NCBI RefSeq assembly: GCF_035610345.1
Contig: NZ_CP141213.1
Location: forward strand, 620,001-684,000
DNA length: 64,000 nt
From: Sinorhizobium meliloti
GTDB lineage: Bacteria > Pseudomonadota > Alphaproteobacteria > Rhizobiales > Rhizobiaceae
Reading direction: 5' to 3'
The position numbers and the translations under genes were made by a program. This document shows positions 31,039 to 39,473 of the stretch, piece after piece (within the stretch, counting starts at the first letter, position 1; the number at the start of each line of letters is the position of its first letter). Under the pieces are notes generated by a model. That model was not told the DNA's origin. It searched no databases and saw only the letters and a program-made list of their open reading frames with translations.

Positions 31039-31959
31039 ATGCAGGCGAATGGCGAAAGTTCGGCAGAGCAGGGCTCTAGGATCATCCGGGCAATTCTGGA
31101 TGAAACGCCGCTCAGGGCCGCAAGCTTCATCGTTACCATCTATGGCGACGTGGTGGAGCCGCGCGGCGGCGCGATCTGGATCGGCAACCTGATCGAGATC
31201 TGCGCCGGGGTCGGCATCAGCGAGACGCTTGTGAGAACCGCCGTATCCCGTCTTGTCGCCGCCGGCCAGCTCGCCGGAGAACGGGAGGGTCGGCGCAGCT
31301 TCTATCGGCTGACGGATGCCGCACGCGCGGAATTCGCCGCGGCGGCGCAGGTGATCTTCGGACCTCCGGAGGAAGCGAGCTGGCACTTCGTGCAGCTGAT
31401 GGGTTCGTCGGCCGAGGAGCGGATGCAGGTGCTCGAGCGCTCCGGTCATGCGCGCCTTGGCCCCCGGCTCGCGGTCGGCGTGCGGCCGTTCCCGAGTGCG
31501 ATCATGCCCGCCGTGGTCTTCCGCGCGGAGCCTGCCCAGGGCGCGAGCGAGTTGAAGGTCTTTGCCTCGGGCTGTTGGGACCTCGCACCTCACGCGCAGG
31601 CCTACCGGCGGTTCCTTGCCTGCTTCGGCAGGCTCGCCGATCTTCCGGATACCGCTACGGCGATTGCTCCCGCTGAGTGCCTTTCTGCACGCCTACTCAT
31701 GGTACACCAGTTCCGCTTCGTGACGCTCCGCGAGCCGCGCCTGCCAGCCGAAATTCTGCCCGCCGATTGGCCGGGCGACGAAGCCCGCCGCCTGTTCGCC
31801 CGGCTGTATCGCAGCCTGTCTCCCCAGGCGGACCTGCATGTCGGGCGGAACTGCGTCACGCTCACCGGTCCGCTGCCGAAGGCGACCGGCGCGACGGAGC
31901 ATCGGCTTCAAATGCTGAGCGGCGAAGCTGCGCCTGGGAAAGCCGACGGCCCCGGTTAA
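31039..31959 (+). CDS. paaX: PaaX-family repressor of phenylacetate catabolism
   Basis: A 306-residue GntR-like regulator of the PaaX family. The N-terminal winged helix is at about 20-85, with RAASFIVTIYGDVVEPRG and GISETLVRTAVSRLVAAGQLAGERE. The PaaX central and C-terminal domains follow, including DLAPHAQAYRRFLACF and LLMVHQFRFVTLREPRLPAEILPADWPG, the family's conserved C-terminal block. It normally represses the paa operon and releases DNA on binding phenylacetyl-CoA. It precedes paaA on the same strand by 203 bp, a region with two candidate operators. The length is normal (about 300-320). Confidence 0.9.
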   Translation: MQANGESSAEQGSRIIRAILDETPLRAASFIVTIYGDVVEPRGGAIWIGNLIEICAGVGISETLVRTAVSRLVAAGQLAGEREGRRSFYRLTDAARAEFAAAAQVIFGPPEEASWHFVQLMGSSAEERMQVLERSGHARLGPRLAVGVRPFPSAIMPAVVFRAEPAQGASELKVFASGCWDLAPHAQAYRRFLACFGRLADLPDTATAIAPAECLSARLLMVHQFRFVTLREPRLPAEILPADWPGDEARRLFARLYRSLSPQADLHVGRNCVTLTGPLPKATGATEHRLQMLSGEAAPGKADGPG

Positions 31960-32037
31960 CCTGCCGCGCTCCTTCGTTCCTCATTCTGCGACGCGTACGA
32001 AGACGGACGAAAATTCCCGCCCCATCTCATTCATTAA

Positions 32038-32107
32038 ATGTCACAGAAAAATGTGTAAATGACGTTGAAGTGTGACATGTCCTGCGCTAAATTCTAACCG
32101 ATCGGTC
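32038..32107. promoter_or_regulatory. Candidate operators in the paaA promoter region
   Basis: Two dyads lie 55-125 bp before the paaA ATG. ATGTCACA (32038-32045) and TGTGACAT (32071-32078) are exact reverse complements 25 bp apart. ACCGATCGGT (32097-32106) is a 10-bp perfect palindrome. PaaX sites in other bacteria contain TGTGA-type words, so the first dyad is the better PaaX candidate. The second resembles TetR-type sites. Confidence 0.5.
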
Positions 32108-32162
32108 AAAAGGAACTGCATCGACATCACTCCCGAACGCCTCCGGCGGAGGAGAGAGCAGC

Positions 32163-33161
32163 ATGTATGCTCAAATGGTGAAGACGGATGCCCCTCGGGT
32201 CAAAAGCCGCGACGACATGGACCCGCAAGAGCGCGCTTTCCAGGAGCGGATCGACGCGGGTCAGAAGATCGAGCCGAAGGAATGGATGCCCGAAGGCTAT
32301 CGCAAGACGCTCATCCGCCAGATCAGCCAGCACGCCCATTCCGAGATCGTCGGCCAGCTTCCCGAAGGCAACTGGATCACCCGTGCGCCGACGCTGGAGC
32401 GCAAGGCGATCCTGCTCGCCAAGGTTCAGGACGAGGCGGGGCATGGTCTCTATCTCTACTGCGCCGCCGAAACGCTGGGGGTGAGCCGCGACGCGCTTTA
32501 CGAGCAGCTCCATTCCGGCAAGGCCAAGTATTCGTCGATCTTCAATTATCCGACGCTCAGCTGGGCGGATATCGGTGCCATCGGTTGGCTCGTCGACGGC
32601 GCGGCGATCATGAATCAGGTGCCGCTGCAGCGCTGTTCCTACGGCCCCTATTCGCGCGCGATGATCCGCATCTGCAAGGAAGAGAGCTTCCATCAGCGGC
32701 AGGGCTACGACATCCTGATCAAGATGATGAAGGGCACGCCTGCCCAGAAGGCCATGGTGCAGGACGCACTGAACCGCTGGTGGTGGCCGTCGCTGATGAT
32801 GTTCGGCCCGTCGGACGACGCCTCGGTCCACTCGGCCCAGTCGATGGCCTGGAAGATCAAGCAGAACTCCAACGACGAACTCAGACGGAAATTCGTCGAC
32901 CAGACGGTACCACAGGCCGAATATCTCGGACTGACTGTCCCCGATCCGGATCTGAAGTGGAACGAGGAAAAAGGCGGCTACGATTTCGGCGAGCCGGACT
33001 GGAACGAATTCTTCGAGGTGATCGCCGGCAATGGCCCCTGTAATGCCGAGCGCCTCGGCGCGCGCAGGACGGCCTGGGAGGACGGCGCCTGGTTCCGGGA
33101 CGGCCTGACGGCACATGCCGAAAAGGCCGTACGTCGCGCGCAGCCGGTTGCCGCCGAATGA
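32163..33161 (+). CDS. paaA: 1,2-phenylacetyl-CoA epoxidase catalytic subunit PaaA
   Basis: The 332-residue catalytic subunit of the multicomponent epoxidase that converts phenylacetyl-CoA to its 1,2-epoxide. It has a ferritin-like four-helix bundle with di-iron ligands. KVQDEAGHG (about 87-95) supplies Glu and His, and [10 protein letters not shown] (about 174-183) supplies the second pair. [14 protein letters not shown] is a conserved PaaA segment. The ATG follows GGAGGAGAGAG. It is first in a tight paaABCDE run and works with PaaC (structural partner), PaaB, PaaD and the reductase PaaE. Length and motifs are normal. Confidence 0.95.
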   Translation: MYAQMVKTDAPRVKSRDDMDPQERAFQERIDAGQKIEPKEWMPEGYRKTLIRQISQHAHSEIVGQLPEGNWITRAPTLERKAILLAKVQDEAGHGLYLYCAAETLGVSRDALYEQLHSGKAKYSSIFNYPTLSWADIGAIGWLVDGAAIMNQVPLQRCSYGPYSRAMIRICKEESFHQRQGYDILIKMMKGTPAQKAMVQDALNRWWWPSLMMFGPSDDASVHSAQSMAWKIKQNSNDELRRKFVDQTVPQAEYLGLTVPDPDLKWNEEKGGYDFGEPDWNEFFEVIAGNGPCNAERLGARRTAWEDGAWFRDGLTAHAEKAVRRAQPVAAE

Positions 33162-33180
33162 ACATCGGGAGCGAAACGTT

Positions 33181-33465
33181 ATGTCCAGCGAATGGCCCCT
33201 CTGGGAAGTCTTCATCCGCGGCCAGCACGGCCTGAGCCATCGCCACGTCGGCAGCCTGCACGCGCCGGATGCCGAAATGGCGATCAACAACGCCCGCGAC
33301 GTCTACACCCGCCGCAACGAGGGCGTCAGCATCTGGGTGGTGCGTTCGAGCGACATAACGGCAAGCGCGCCCTCGGAAAAGGGTCCGTTGTTCGAGCCTG
33401 CGAATGCGAAGGTCTACCGGCACCCGACTTTCTTCGACATTCCGGACGAGGCAGGGCATATGTGA
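33181..33465 (+). CDS. paaB: Phenylacetyl-CoA epoxidase subunit PaaB
   Basis: A 94-residue small subunit required for epoxidase activity. WPLWEVFIRGQHGLSHRHVGSLHAPD and NARDVYTRRNEGVSIWVV are near-invariant family segments. It starts 19 bp after paaA, and its stop overlaps the paaC start (TGATG at 33463-33467). PaaB bridges or stabilises the PaaAC complex; it has no catalytic metal site. Confidence 0.93.
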   Translation: MSSEWPLWEVFIRGQHGLSHRHVGSLHAPDAEMAINNARDVYTRRNEGVSIWVVRSSDITASAPSEKGPLFEPANAKVYRHPTFFDIPDEAGHM

Positions 33466-34250
33466 TGGTTCAGGCAACCGCGATGCAGGCGGCCGTCGAC
33501 CGGGCCGCGCTTTTCGATTTCCTGCTCGGCATGGGCGACAATACGCTGATCCTCGGCCATCGCCTTTCGGAATGGTGCGGCCACGCCCCGGCTCTCGAAG
33601 AGGACATCGCGCTCGCCAACACGGCACTCGACCTCATCGGCCAGACGCAGCTCTGGCTCGGCCTTGCAGGCGAGGTCGAGGGAAGGGGCCGCAGCGCGGA
33701 CGATCTTGCCTATCTCCGCGACGTGCGAGACTTCCGCAATCTGCTGCTTACCGAGCGGCCAAACGGCGATTACGGCCGGACGCTGATGCGCCAGTTCCTG
33801 TTCGATGCATGGCACTATCTCGCGCTGAAAGGCCTTCGCGGCTCCTGCGAGCCGCGCATTGCCGGGATAGCCGAGAAGGCGTCGAAGGAGGTGGCCTATC
33901 ATCTCGAACGGAGCCGCGATCTCGTGATCCGCCTCGGCGACGGAACGGCGGAAAGCCACGCCCGGATGCAGGAGGCGCTGGACGATCTCTGGCCCTATAC
34001 CGGCGAGATGTTCGTGAGCGAGGCGCACGACCTCGCCCTTCCGGCTGCCGGCGTCGCGCCGGAACCGGAGAGCTTGAGGGCCGATTGGGAGGCGCTGGCC
34101 GCCGAGACACTTCGCGCGGCGACGCTCGAAAAACCGGAGGACCGCTATATGCACGGGGGCGGCAAGCGCGGCCTCCATACGGAGCATCTCGGCTATGTGC
34201 TCGCCGAGATGCAGTTCCTGCAGCGCGCCTATCCCGGCGCCAGCTGGTAG
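33465..34250 (+). CDS. paaC: Phenylacetyl-CoA epoxidase structural subunit PaaC
   Basis: A 261-residue ferritin-like partner of PaaA that has largely lost metal binding in the family. Landmarks are LGMGDNTLILGHRLSEWCGHAP, ANTALDLIGQTQLWL, QFLFDAWHYLALKGL and the C-terminal GKRGLHTEHLGYVLAEMQFLQRAYPG. The start at 33465 overlaps the paaB stop, giving translational coupling. paaD follows after 9 bp. Length is normal (about 250). Confidence 0.93.
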   Translation: MVQATAMQAAVDRAALFDFLLGMGDNTLILGHRLSEWCGHAPALEEDIALANTALDLIGQTQLWLGLAGEVEGRGRSADDLAYLRDVRDFRNLLLTERPNGDYGRTLMRQFLFDAWHYLALKGLRGSCEPRIAGIAEKASKEVAYHLERSRDLVIRLGDGTAESHARMQEALDDLWPYTGEMFVSEAHDLALPAAGVAPEPESLRADWEALAAETLRAATLEKPEDRYMHGGGKRGLHTEHLGYVLAEMQFLQRAYPGASW

Positions 34251-34259
34251 GAGGCTCGC

Positions 34260-34784
34260 ATGGCAACGGCGATACGCCCCTCGATCGCGGATGTGTGGCA
34301 CTGGCTCTCGCAAGTGCCGGACCCGGAAATTCCGGTCATCTCCGTGACCGACCTCGGCATCGTCCGCAACGTCGGCTGGGATGGCGAAACGCTGGTGGTG
34401 ACGGTGACGCCGACCTATTCGGGCTGTCCCGCCACGGCGGTCATCAATCTCGATATCGAGCGGCAGCTCAAGGAGAACGGCATCGAGAGTGTCAGGCTCG
34501 AACGCCAGCTCTCGCCCGCCTGGACCACCGACTGGATCAGCGCCGAGGGCCGCGAAAAGCTTGAAAGCTACGGCATTGCGGCTCCCGTCGACGGCACCGG
34601 AGCCGAGGGCAGGCTGTTGAAACGGATCGAAGGCCTCTCGGGCGGCGCGGCGCAGACGGTCTCCTGTCCGCGTTGCGGCTCCGCCCGGACCGAAAAGGTC
34701 AGCCAGTTCGGATCGACGCCCTGCAAGGCGAGCTATCGCTGCCGGGACTGTCTGGAGCCCTTCGATTATTTCAAATGCATCTGA
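34260..34784 (+). CDS. paaD: Phenylacetyl-CoA epoxidase maturation/accessory protein PaaD
   Basis: A 174-residue protein of the DUF59/MIP18 class, linked to iron centre assembly for the epoxidase. The N-terminal DUF59 domain carries VPDPEIPVISVTDLGIVRNV and TPTYSGCPATAVI with the conserved Cys. The C-terminus is a four-cysteine zinc-ribbon-like unit (CPRCGS, then CRDC about 26 residues later), typical of PaaD. It starts 9 bp after paaC and is followed 24 bp later by paaE. Confidence 0.93.
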   Translation: MATAIRPSIADVWHWLSQVPDPEIPVISVTDLGIVRNVGWDGETLVVTVTPTYSGCPATAVINLDIERQLKENGIESVRLERQLSPAWTTDWISAEGREKLESYGIAAPVDGTGAEGRLLKRIEGLSGGAAQTVSCPRCGSARTEKVSQFGSTPCKASYRCRDCLEPFDYFKCI

Positions 34785-34808
34785 ATGCGAGGCGGGAAGA
34801 ACGCTCAC

Positions 34809-35885
34809 ATGGCACGCTTTTATCCTCTTCAGGTCATCGAGGTCCGGCGCGATACGCGCGATGCCGTGGTCGTGACGCTCGAGCCGCGCGAGGAGGACCG
34901 CGCTGCCTTCGATTTCAAGCAGGGGCAATATCTGACGTTCCGCCGCCTCTTCGGCGGCGAGGAACTGCGCCGTTCGTATTCGATCTGCGCCGGTCTCGAC
35001 GAAGGCGCCCTGAAGGTGGGCATCAAGCGCGTCGATGACGGCTGCTTCTCCAGCTGGGCGAATGAGGAGCTCGAGCCCGGCGACACGCTGGAAGCCATGC
35101 CGCCGATGGGGGCCTTCTTCACGCCTATCGAGCCGGAGGCCGCCAGACACTATCTCGGCTTTGCGGGCGGCAGCGGCATCACGCCGGTGCTCTCGCTCAT
35201 CAAGACGGTGCTCGCGCGGGAGCCGCGGTCCGCATTCACGCTTGTCTATGCCAACCGCCACTTCAGCTCGATCATGTTCCGCGAGGAACTGGACGACCTC
35301 AAGAACCTCTATCTGGGGCGGCTTTCCGTCCTGCACGTCCTCGAGAACGAAGCCCAGGAGGTCGACCTGTTCAGTGGGCGGCTCGATCAGGAAAAATGCA
35401 CTGCCCTCTTCCGCAGCTGGATCGATGTGAGGTCGGCCGATACCGCCTTCATCTGCGGGCCTGAGCCGATGATGCTCGCGGTTGCCGCAGCACTTCGCGC
35501 GCATGGCCTTGGCGACGATCGGATCAAGTTCGAGCTGTTCGCCGCCTCCCAGCCCGGCCGTGCCCGGCGCAAGGTCGAAAGCGCCACCGGCGCCGATAGC
35601 CGGGCGCGCTGCGAGGCGACCGTCACACTCGACGGCGCCACGCGCAGCTTCACCTTTCCGAAAGAGGGGCTGAGCCTGCTCGAAGCGGCGCTCGAAAACA
35701 GAATGGACGCGCCATTCGCCTGCAAGGCGGGGGTCTGCTCCTCATGCCGCGCCAAGGTGCTGGAAGGCGAGGTGGAGATGGAGAGCAACAACGCGCTCGA
35801 AGACTACGAGGTAGAGCAGGGCTATGTGCTGACCTGCCAATCCTATCCGCTCAGCGACCGGATCGTGGTCAGCTACGATCAGTGA
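34809..35885 (+). CDS. paaE: Phenylacetyl-CoA epoxidase reductase PaaE
   Basis: A 358-residue electron-transfer subunit feeding NADPH electrons to the di-iron centre. The FAD-binding barrel includes RRSYSICAG. The NAD(P) domain includes GFAGGSGITPVLSLIKT and FICGPEPMM. The C-terminal plant-type 2Fe-2S ferredoxin domain has Cys at about 304, 309, 312 and 343 (CKAGVCSSC and LTCQS). The ATG at 34809 (MARFYPLQV) is preferred over one 24 bp upstream. It is the last gene of the contiguous epoxidase block, and paaZ follows after 50 bp. Confidence 0.93.
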   Translation: MARFYPLQVIEVRRDTRDAVVVTLEPREEDRAAFDFKQGQYLTFRRLFGGEELRRSYSICAGLDEGALKVGIKRVDDGCFSSWANEELEPGDTLEAMPPMGAFFTPIEPEAARHYLGFAGGSGITPVLSLIKTVLAREPRSAFTLVYANRHFSSIMFREELDDLKNLYLGRLSVLHVLENEAQEVDLFSGRLDQEKCTALFRSWIDVRSADTAFICGPEPMMLAVAAALRAHGLGDDRIKFELFAASQPGRARRKVESATGADSRARCEATVTLDGATRSFTFPKEGLSLLEAALENRMDAPFACKAGVCSSCRAKVLEGEVEMESNNALEDYEVEQGYVLTCQSYPLSDRIVVSYDQ

Positions 35886-35935
35886 CCGCCGATGCCGAGC
35901 CGACGCTGAAGCTGAACTGACGGGAGGACCATCCG

Positions 35936-38002
35936 ATGAACGCAGTGGCGGACCGGCCGCGCCGGCTTGAAAGCTATATCGCCGGCACCTGGATGCGCGG
36001 AGCGAAGGACGGCGTGACCCTTTGCGACGCCGCGACCGGCGCGCCGGTGGCGCTCGTCGATTCCGGCGGCGTCGATTTCGCCGCCGCGCTTGCCTATGGA
36101 CGCGAAAAGGGCGGGCCGGCGCTTCGCCGGATGTCGTTCCACGAGCGGGCGATGATGCTGAAGGCGCTTGCCCAGGCACTGATGGAGCGCAAGGAGGAAT
36201 TCTATGCGCTCTCCACCGCCACCGGCGCCACGCGTGCGGACAGCTGGATCGACATCGAAGGCGGCATCGGGACACTTTTCTCCTATGCCTCGAAGGGCAG
36301 GCGGGAGCTACCGAACAGCCGCGTCCTCCTCGATGGCGGCGTCGAGGCGCTGTCACGCGACGATACGTTTTCCGCCCAACATATCCTGACGCCGTTTCAG
36401 GGCATCGCGGTGCACATCAATGCCTTCAACTTTCCCTCCTGGGGCATGCTCGAAAAGCTCGCGCCGACGCTGCTGGCGGGGATGCCTGCGATCGTCAAGC
36501 CTGCGAGCCAGACCGCCTATCTCGCCGAGCTGGTGGTGCGGCGGATCGTCGACACCGGTTTGCTTCCGGAAGGCGCGCTCCAGCTCGTCTGCGGCTCCTC
36601 GGGCGATCTTCTGGATCATGTCGGCGACCAGGACGTGGTGACCTTCACCGGTTCGGCCACGACCGGGCGCAAGCTCAAGACCCATCCCGCGATCGTCGGC
36701 AATTCGGTGCGCTTCACCATGGAAGCCGATAGCCTCAATGCGGCTGTCCTCGGGCTCGATGCGGCCCCTGGAACGGAGGAATTCGATCTTTTCGTTCGCG
36801 AAGTCGCCCGCGAGATGACGTCCAAGGCCGGGCAGAAATGCACGGCCGTTCGCCGGGTGATGGCGCCGCGGGCCCATTGCGACGCGCTGGTTGCCGCTCT
36901 CGGCGAGCGGCTTGCCAAGGTTCCGCTCGGCGATCCCGCCGACGAGAACGTGCGGATGGGGCCGCTCGCAAGCCTCGGCCAGCGCGAAGAGGTGAGGGCG
37001 CGCATCCGCGATCTCACAACGGATGCAGAGATCGTTGCGGGCGATCCGGCAAGGCCGCAGCTCGTCTCCGGCGATGCGGAGGCGGGGGCTTTCCTCAATC
37101 CCGTTCTTCTCTATTGCGATCGTCCCGGCGCAGCGCGGTCGGTTCACGACGTCGAGGCCTTCGGCCCCGTGAGCACGATCATGCCCTATGATACGGCGGA
37201 AGAGGCGGCTGAACTCGTCCGGCGCGGAAGGGGGAGTCTCGTCACCTCCGTCTTCACCAATGATCCCGATATTGCGCAGGAGCTGGTGATCGGCATGGCG
37301 CCGTTCCATGGCCGCGTGATGATCGGCAACCGCCTGAGCGCGAAATCCTCGACCGGGCACGGCTCGCCCTTGCCGGGTCTCGTCCATGGCGGCCCGGGCA
37401 GGGCGGGCGGCGGCGAGGAACTGGGTGGGATGCGGGGCGTCAGGCACTACATGCAGCGCACGGCCGTTCAGGGCGCGCCAGGCCTCGTCTCGGCGGTCAC
37501 CGGCCGCTGGATGGAGGGTGCGCCGGCGCGAGCCGGGGGCGAGCACCCCTTCCGCAAGTCGCTGGCAGAGCTGCGGGTCGGCGACCAGATCGTCACGGCG
37601 ACGCGCACCGTCAGGCTCGAGGACATCGAGCATTTCGCCGAGTTCACCGGCGATACGTTCTACGCGCATATGGACGAGGAGACCGCCCGCGCCAATCCGT
37701 TCTTCGACGGCCGCGTCGCGCATGGTTATCTCGTCGTTTCCCTGGCCGCCGGTCTCTTCGTCGATCCCGCCCCGGGGCCGGTGCTCGCAAATTACGGCGT
37801 CGACGGACTGCGCTTCCTGGCTCCCGTCTATCCCGGCGACACGCTTCGGGTCCGCCTCACCTGCAAGGAGATCAGTCCGCGAATGAATGCCGACTATGGG
37901 GAGGTGCGATGGGACTGCCGCGTCTCCAACCAGACTGGCGCAACCGTCGCGCAATATGATGTATTGACCATGGTGGCGAAGACCGGAAGCGGGGAAGAAT
38001 GA
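35936..38002 (+). CDS. paaZ: Oxepin-CoA hydrolase/semialdehyde dehydrogenase PaaZ
   Basis: A 688-residue bifunctional enzyme. It opens the oxepin-CoA ring with the C-terminal MaoC-type hydratase domain (about 530-688, with [13 protein letters not shown] and [19 protein letters not shown]). It then oxidises the resulting semialdehyde with the N-terminal NADP aldehyde dehydrogenase domain. In the latter, the catalytic Cys is in [13 protein letters not shown] (about 301), with [12 protein letters not shown] and FTMEADSLN nearby. Both halves look intact. The stop overlaps the next gene (ATGA at 37999-38002). Confidence 0.94.
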   Translation: MNAVADRPRRLESYIAGTWMRGAKDGVTLCDAATGAPVALVDSGGVDFAAALAYGREKGGPALRRMSFHERAMMLKALAQALMERKEEFYALSTATGATRADSWIDIEGGIGTLFSYASKGRRELPNSRVLLDGGVEALSRDDTFSAQHILTPFQGIAVHINAFNFPSWGMLEKLAPTLLAGMPAIVKPASQTAYLAELVVRRIVDTGLLPEGALQLVCGSSGDLLDHVGDQDVVTFTGSATTGRKLKTHPAIVGNSVRFTMEADSLNAAVLGLDAAPGTEEFDLFVREVAREMTSKAGQKCTAVRRVMAPRAHCDALVAALGERLAKVPLGDPADENVRMGPLASLGQREEVRARIRDLTTDAEIVAGDPARPQLVSGDAEAGAFLNPVLLYCDRPGAARSVHDVEAFGPVSTIMPYDTAEEAAELVRRGRGSLVTSVFTNDPDIAQELVIGMAPFHGRVMIGNRLSAKSSTGHGSPLPGLVHGGPGRAGGGEELGGMRGVRHYMQRTAVQGAPGLVSAVTGRWMEGAPARAGGEHPFRKSLAELRVGDQIVTATRTVRLEDIEHFAEFTGDTFYAHMDEETARANPFFDGRVAHGYLVVSLAAGLFVDPAPGPVLANYGVDGLRFLAPVYPGDTLRVRLTCKEISPRMNADYGEVRWDCRVSNQTGATVAQYDVLTMVAKTGSGEE

Positions 38003-38502
38003 TGACGGAGCAGGAGACGCGGCATCTCGTGATGACCGTCCTGATGACGCCGGACATGGCGAATTTCAGCGGCAAGGTGCATGGCGGTGCGCTATTGAAC
38101 CTGCTCGACCGAGTGGCCTTCTCCTGCGCGTCGCGCTTTTCCAAGCAATATGCGGTGACGCTCTCCGTCGACCAGGTGATCTTCAAGGAGCCGATCCATG
38201 TCGGCGAACTCGTCACCTTCCGCGCGGCGATCAACTATGCCGGCCGTACCTCGATGGAGGTCGGAATAAGGGTGGAGGCGGAAAACATCCGGGCGGGCAC
38301 GCGGCGGCACACCAATTCCTGCTATTTCACCATGGTCGCCGTCGACGAAGCGGGCCGTCCCGTCACGGTCCCGGAGTACCATCCGGAGACGGTAACCGAA
38401 AAACGCCGCCACCAGGCGGCCGAGCTGCGCCGCACGCTTCGGCGGGAATTCGCCCATCGGCTGAAGACGGTCGCGGAAACGGGGCGGGATGTTGGGGAGT
38501 AG
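37999..38502 (+). CDS. Acyl-CoA thioesterase, YciA/ACOT hot-dog type
   Basis: A 167-residue hot-dog thioesterase overlapping the paaZ stop, so it belongs to the paa operon. NFSGKVHGGALLNLLDRVAFSCASRF carries the catalytic loop of the acyl-CoA hydrolase (YciA/BACH) branch, and SVDQVIFKEPIHVGELVTFRA follows. Canonical PaaI is shorter (about 140) with a different helix motif. This protein thus appears to take the PaaI role of freeing CoA from stalled intermediates, with a different family member. The C-terminal 35 residues are charged and helical (KRRHQAAELRRTLRREFAHR). It converges on the enoyl-CoA hydratase gene, 89 bp away. Confidence 0.82.
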   Translation: MMTEQETRHLVMTVLMTPDMANFSGKVHGGALLNLLDRVAFSCASRFSKQYAVTLSVDQVIFKEPIHVGELVTFRAAINYAGRTSMEVGIRVEAENIRAGTRRHTNSCYFTMVAVDEAGRPVTVPEYHPETVTEKRRHQAAELRRTLRREFAHRLKTVAETGRDVGE

Positions 38503-38591
38503 ACGGACTCCGATCGGATGGCGTCGATACCCTCTCCGCCCTGCCGATCCAATTCAGAGGGGGTGCCCGGCGTCAAGGTCCGCCGCATCGG

Positions 38592-39383
38592 TCAGCGACC
38601 CCTGAATTCCGGGTTGCGCTTCTCCAGGAAGGCTGCCACGCCCTCTGCATAGTCGGCGCTGCGGCCGGCTTCGCGCTGCAGGTCGCGTTCGAGGTCGAGT
38701 TGTTCGTCGAAGGAATGGGCGGCGGCGGCGTGGATCGCGCGCTTGGTCAGACCGAGCCCCCTGGTCGGCCCGGCAGCGAGCCGCACGGCAAGTGCGGAGG
38801 CCTCGTCCATCAGCGCCGCGTCGTCGACGGCACGCCAGATCAGACCCCAGCTCGCCGCCGTCTCTGCGTCCAGCGGTTCGGCCGTCATCGCCAGCGCCTT
38901 GGCTCGCGCCTCGCCGACGAGCCGCGGCAGGCTCCAGGTTCCGCCGGAATCGGGCACCAGTCCTATTTTCGCGAAGGCCTGGATGAAGCGGGCGGAGCGA
39001 GCGGCAAGCGTGATGTCGCAGGCGAAGGCGATGTTGGCGCCGGCCCCGGCGGCAACCCCGTTGACGGCGCAGACGACGGGCTTTTCCAGGCTTCGGATCA
39101 GCTTCAGGAGCGGATTGTAGAAGGTCTCGATCGTGTGGCCGAGGTCCGGCGTGCCGCCCTTGCGGGGATCGCGGTCGCCGAGATCCTGCCCCGCGGAAAA
39201 GCCGCGCCCCGCGCCCGTCAGCATCACGGCACGCACATCGTCGTCCGATCCGGCGCGCTCGAAGCCGGCGCGCAGTGCCAGATGCATTTCCTCGTTGAAG
39301 GCATTGAGCTTGTCGGGCCGGTTGAGCGTCAGGCGCAGGACGCCGGCTTCAAGCGCCGACAGCACGGTGTCGGAATCGGACAT
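38592..39383 (-). CDS. paaG: Enoyl-CoA hydratase/isomerase family protein, probable PaaG
   Basis: A 263-residue crotonase-fold enzyme. The oxyanion-hole segments are GRGFSAGQDLGDRDP (about 61-75) and NGVAAGAGANIAFACD (about 109-124). DSGGTWSLPRLVG (about 145-157) includes the Asp found in PaaG isomerases; hydratases usually have Glu there. This favours ring 1,2-epoxyphenylacetyl-CoA isomerase (PaaG) over PaaF hydratase, but the call is inferential. The ATG at 39383 has AGGAGG on its strand. It is divergent from the 3-hydroxyacyl-CoA dehydrogenase with a 90-bp shared promoter region. Confidence 0.8.
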   Translation of the reverse strand: MSDSDTVLSALEAGVLRLTLNRPDKLNAFNEEMHLALRAGFERAGSDDDVRAVMLTGAGRGFSAGQDLGDRDPRKGGTPDLGHTIETFYNPLLKLIRSLEKPVVCAVNGVAAGAGANIAFACDITLAARSARFIQAFAKIGLVPDSGGTWSLPRLVGEARAKALAMTAEPLDAETAASWGLIWRAVDDAALMDEASALAVRLAAGPTRGLGLTKRAIHAAAAHSFDEQLDLERDLQREAGRSADYAEGVAAFLEKRNPEFRGR

Positions 39384-39473
39384 GTTTCCTCCCTGCACCC
39401 TCTGGTCCCGCCCCATAAAAGCCTTGCATGGACCGACCCGCCGGTCAATCATGACGCACGGAGGACGAGCATC

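Noticed and set aside
38700..39473. Upstream extension of the 3-hydroxyacyl-CoA dehydrogenase frame
   Set aside because: The frame is open, but it lies over the oppositely transcribed enoyl-CoA hydratase. The GTG at 39474 with GGAGG is the better start.
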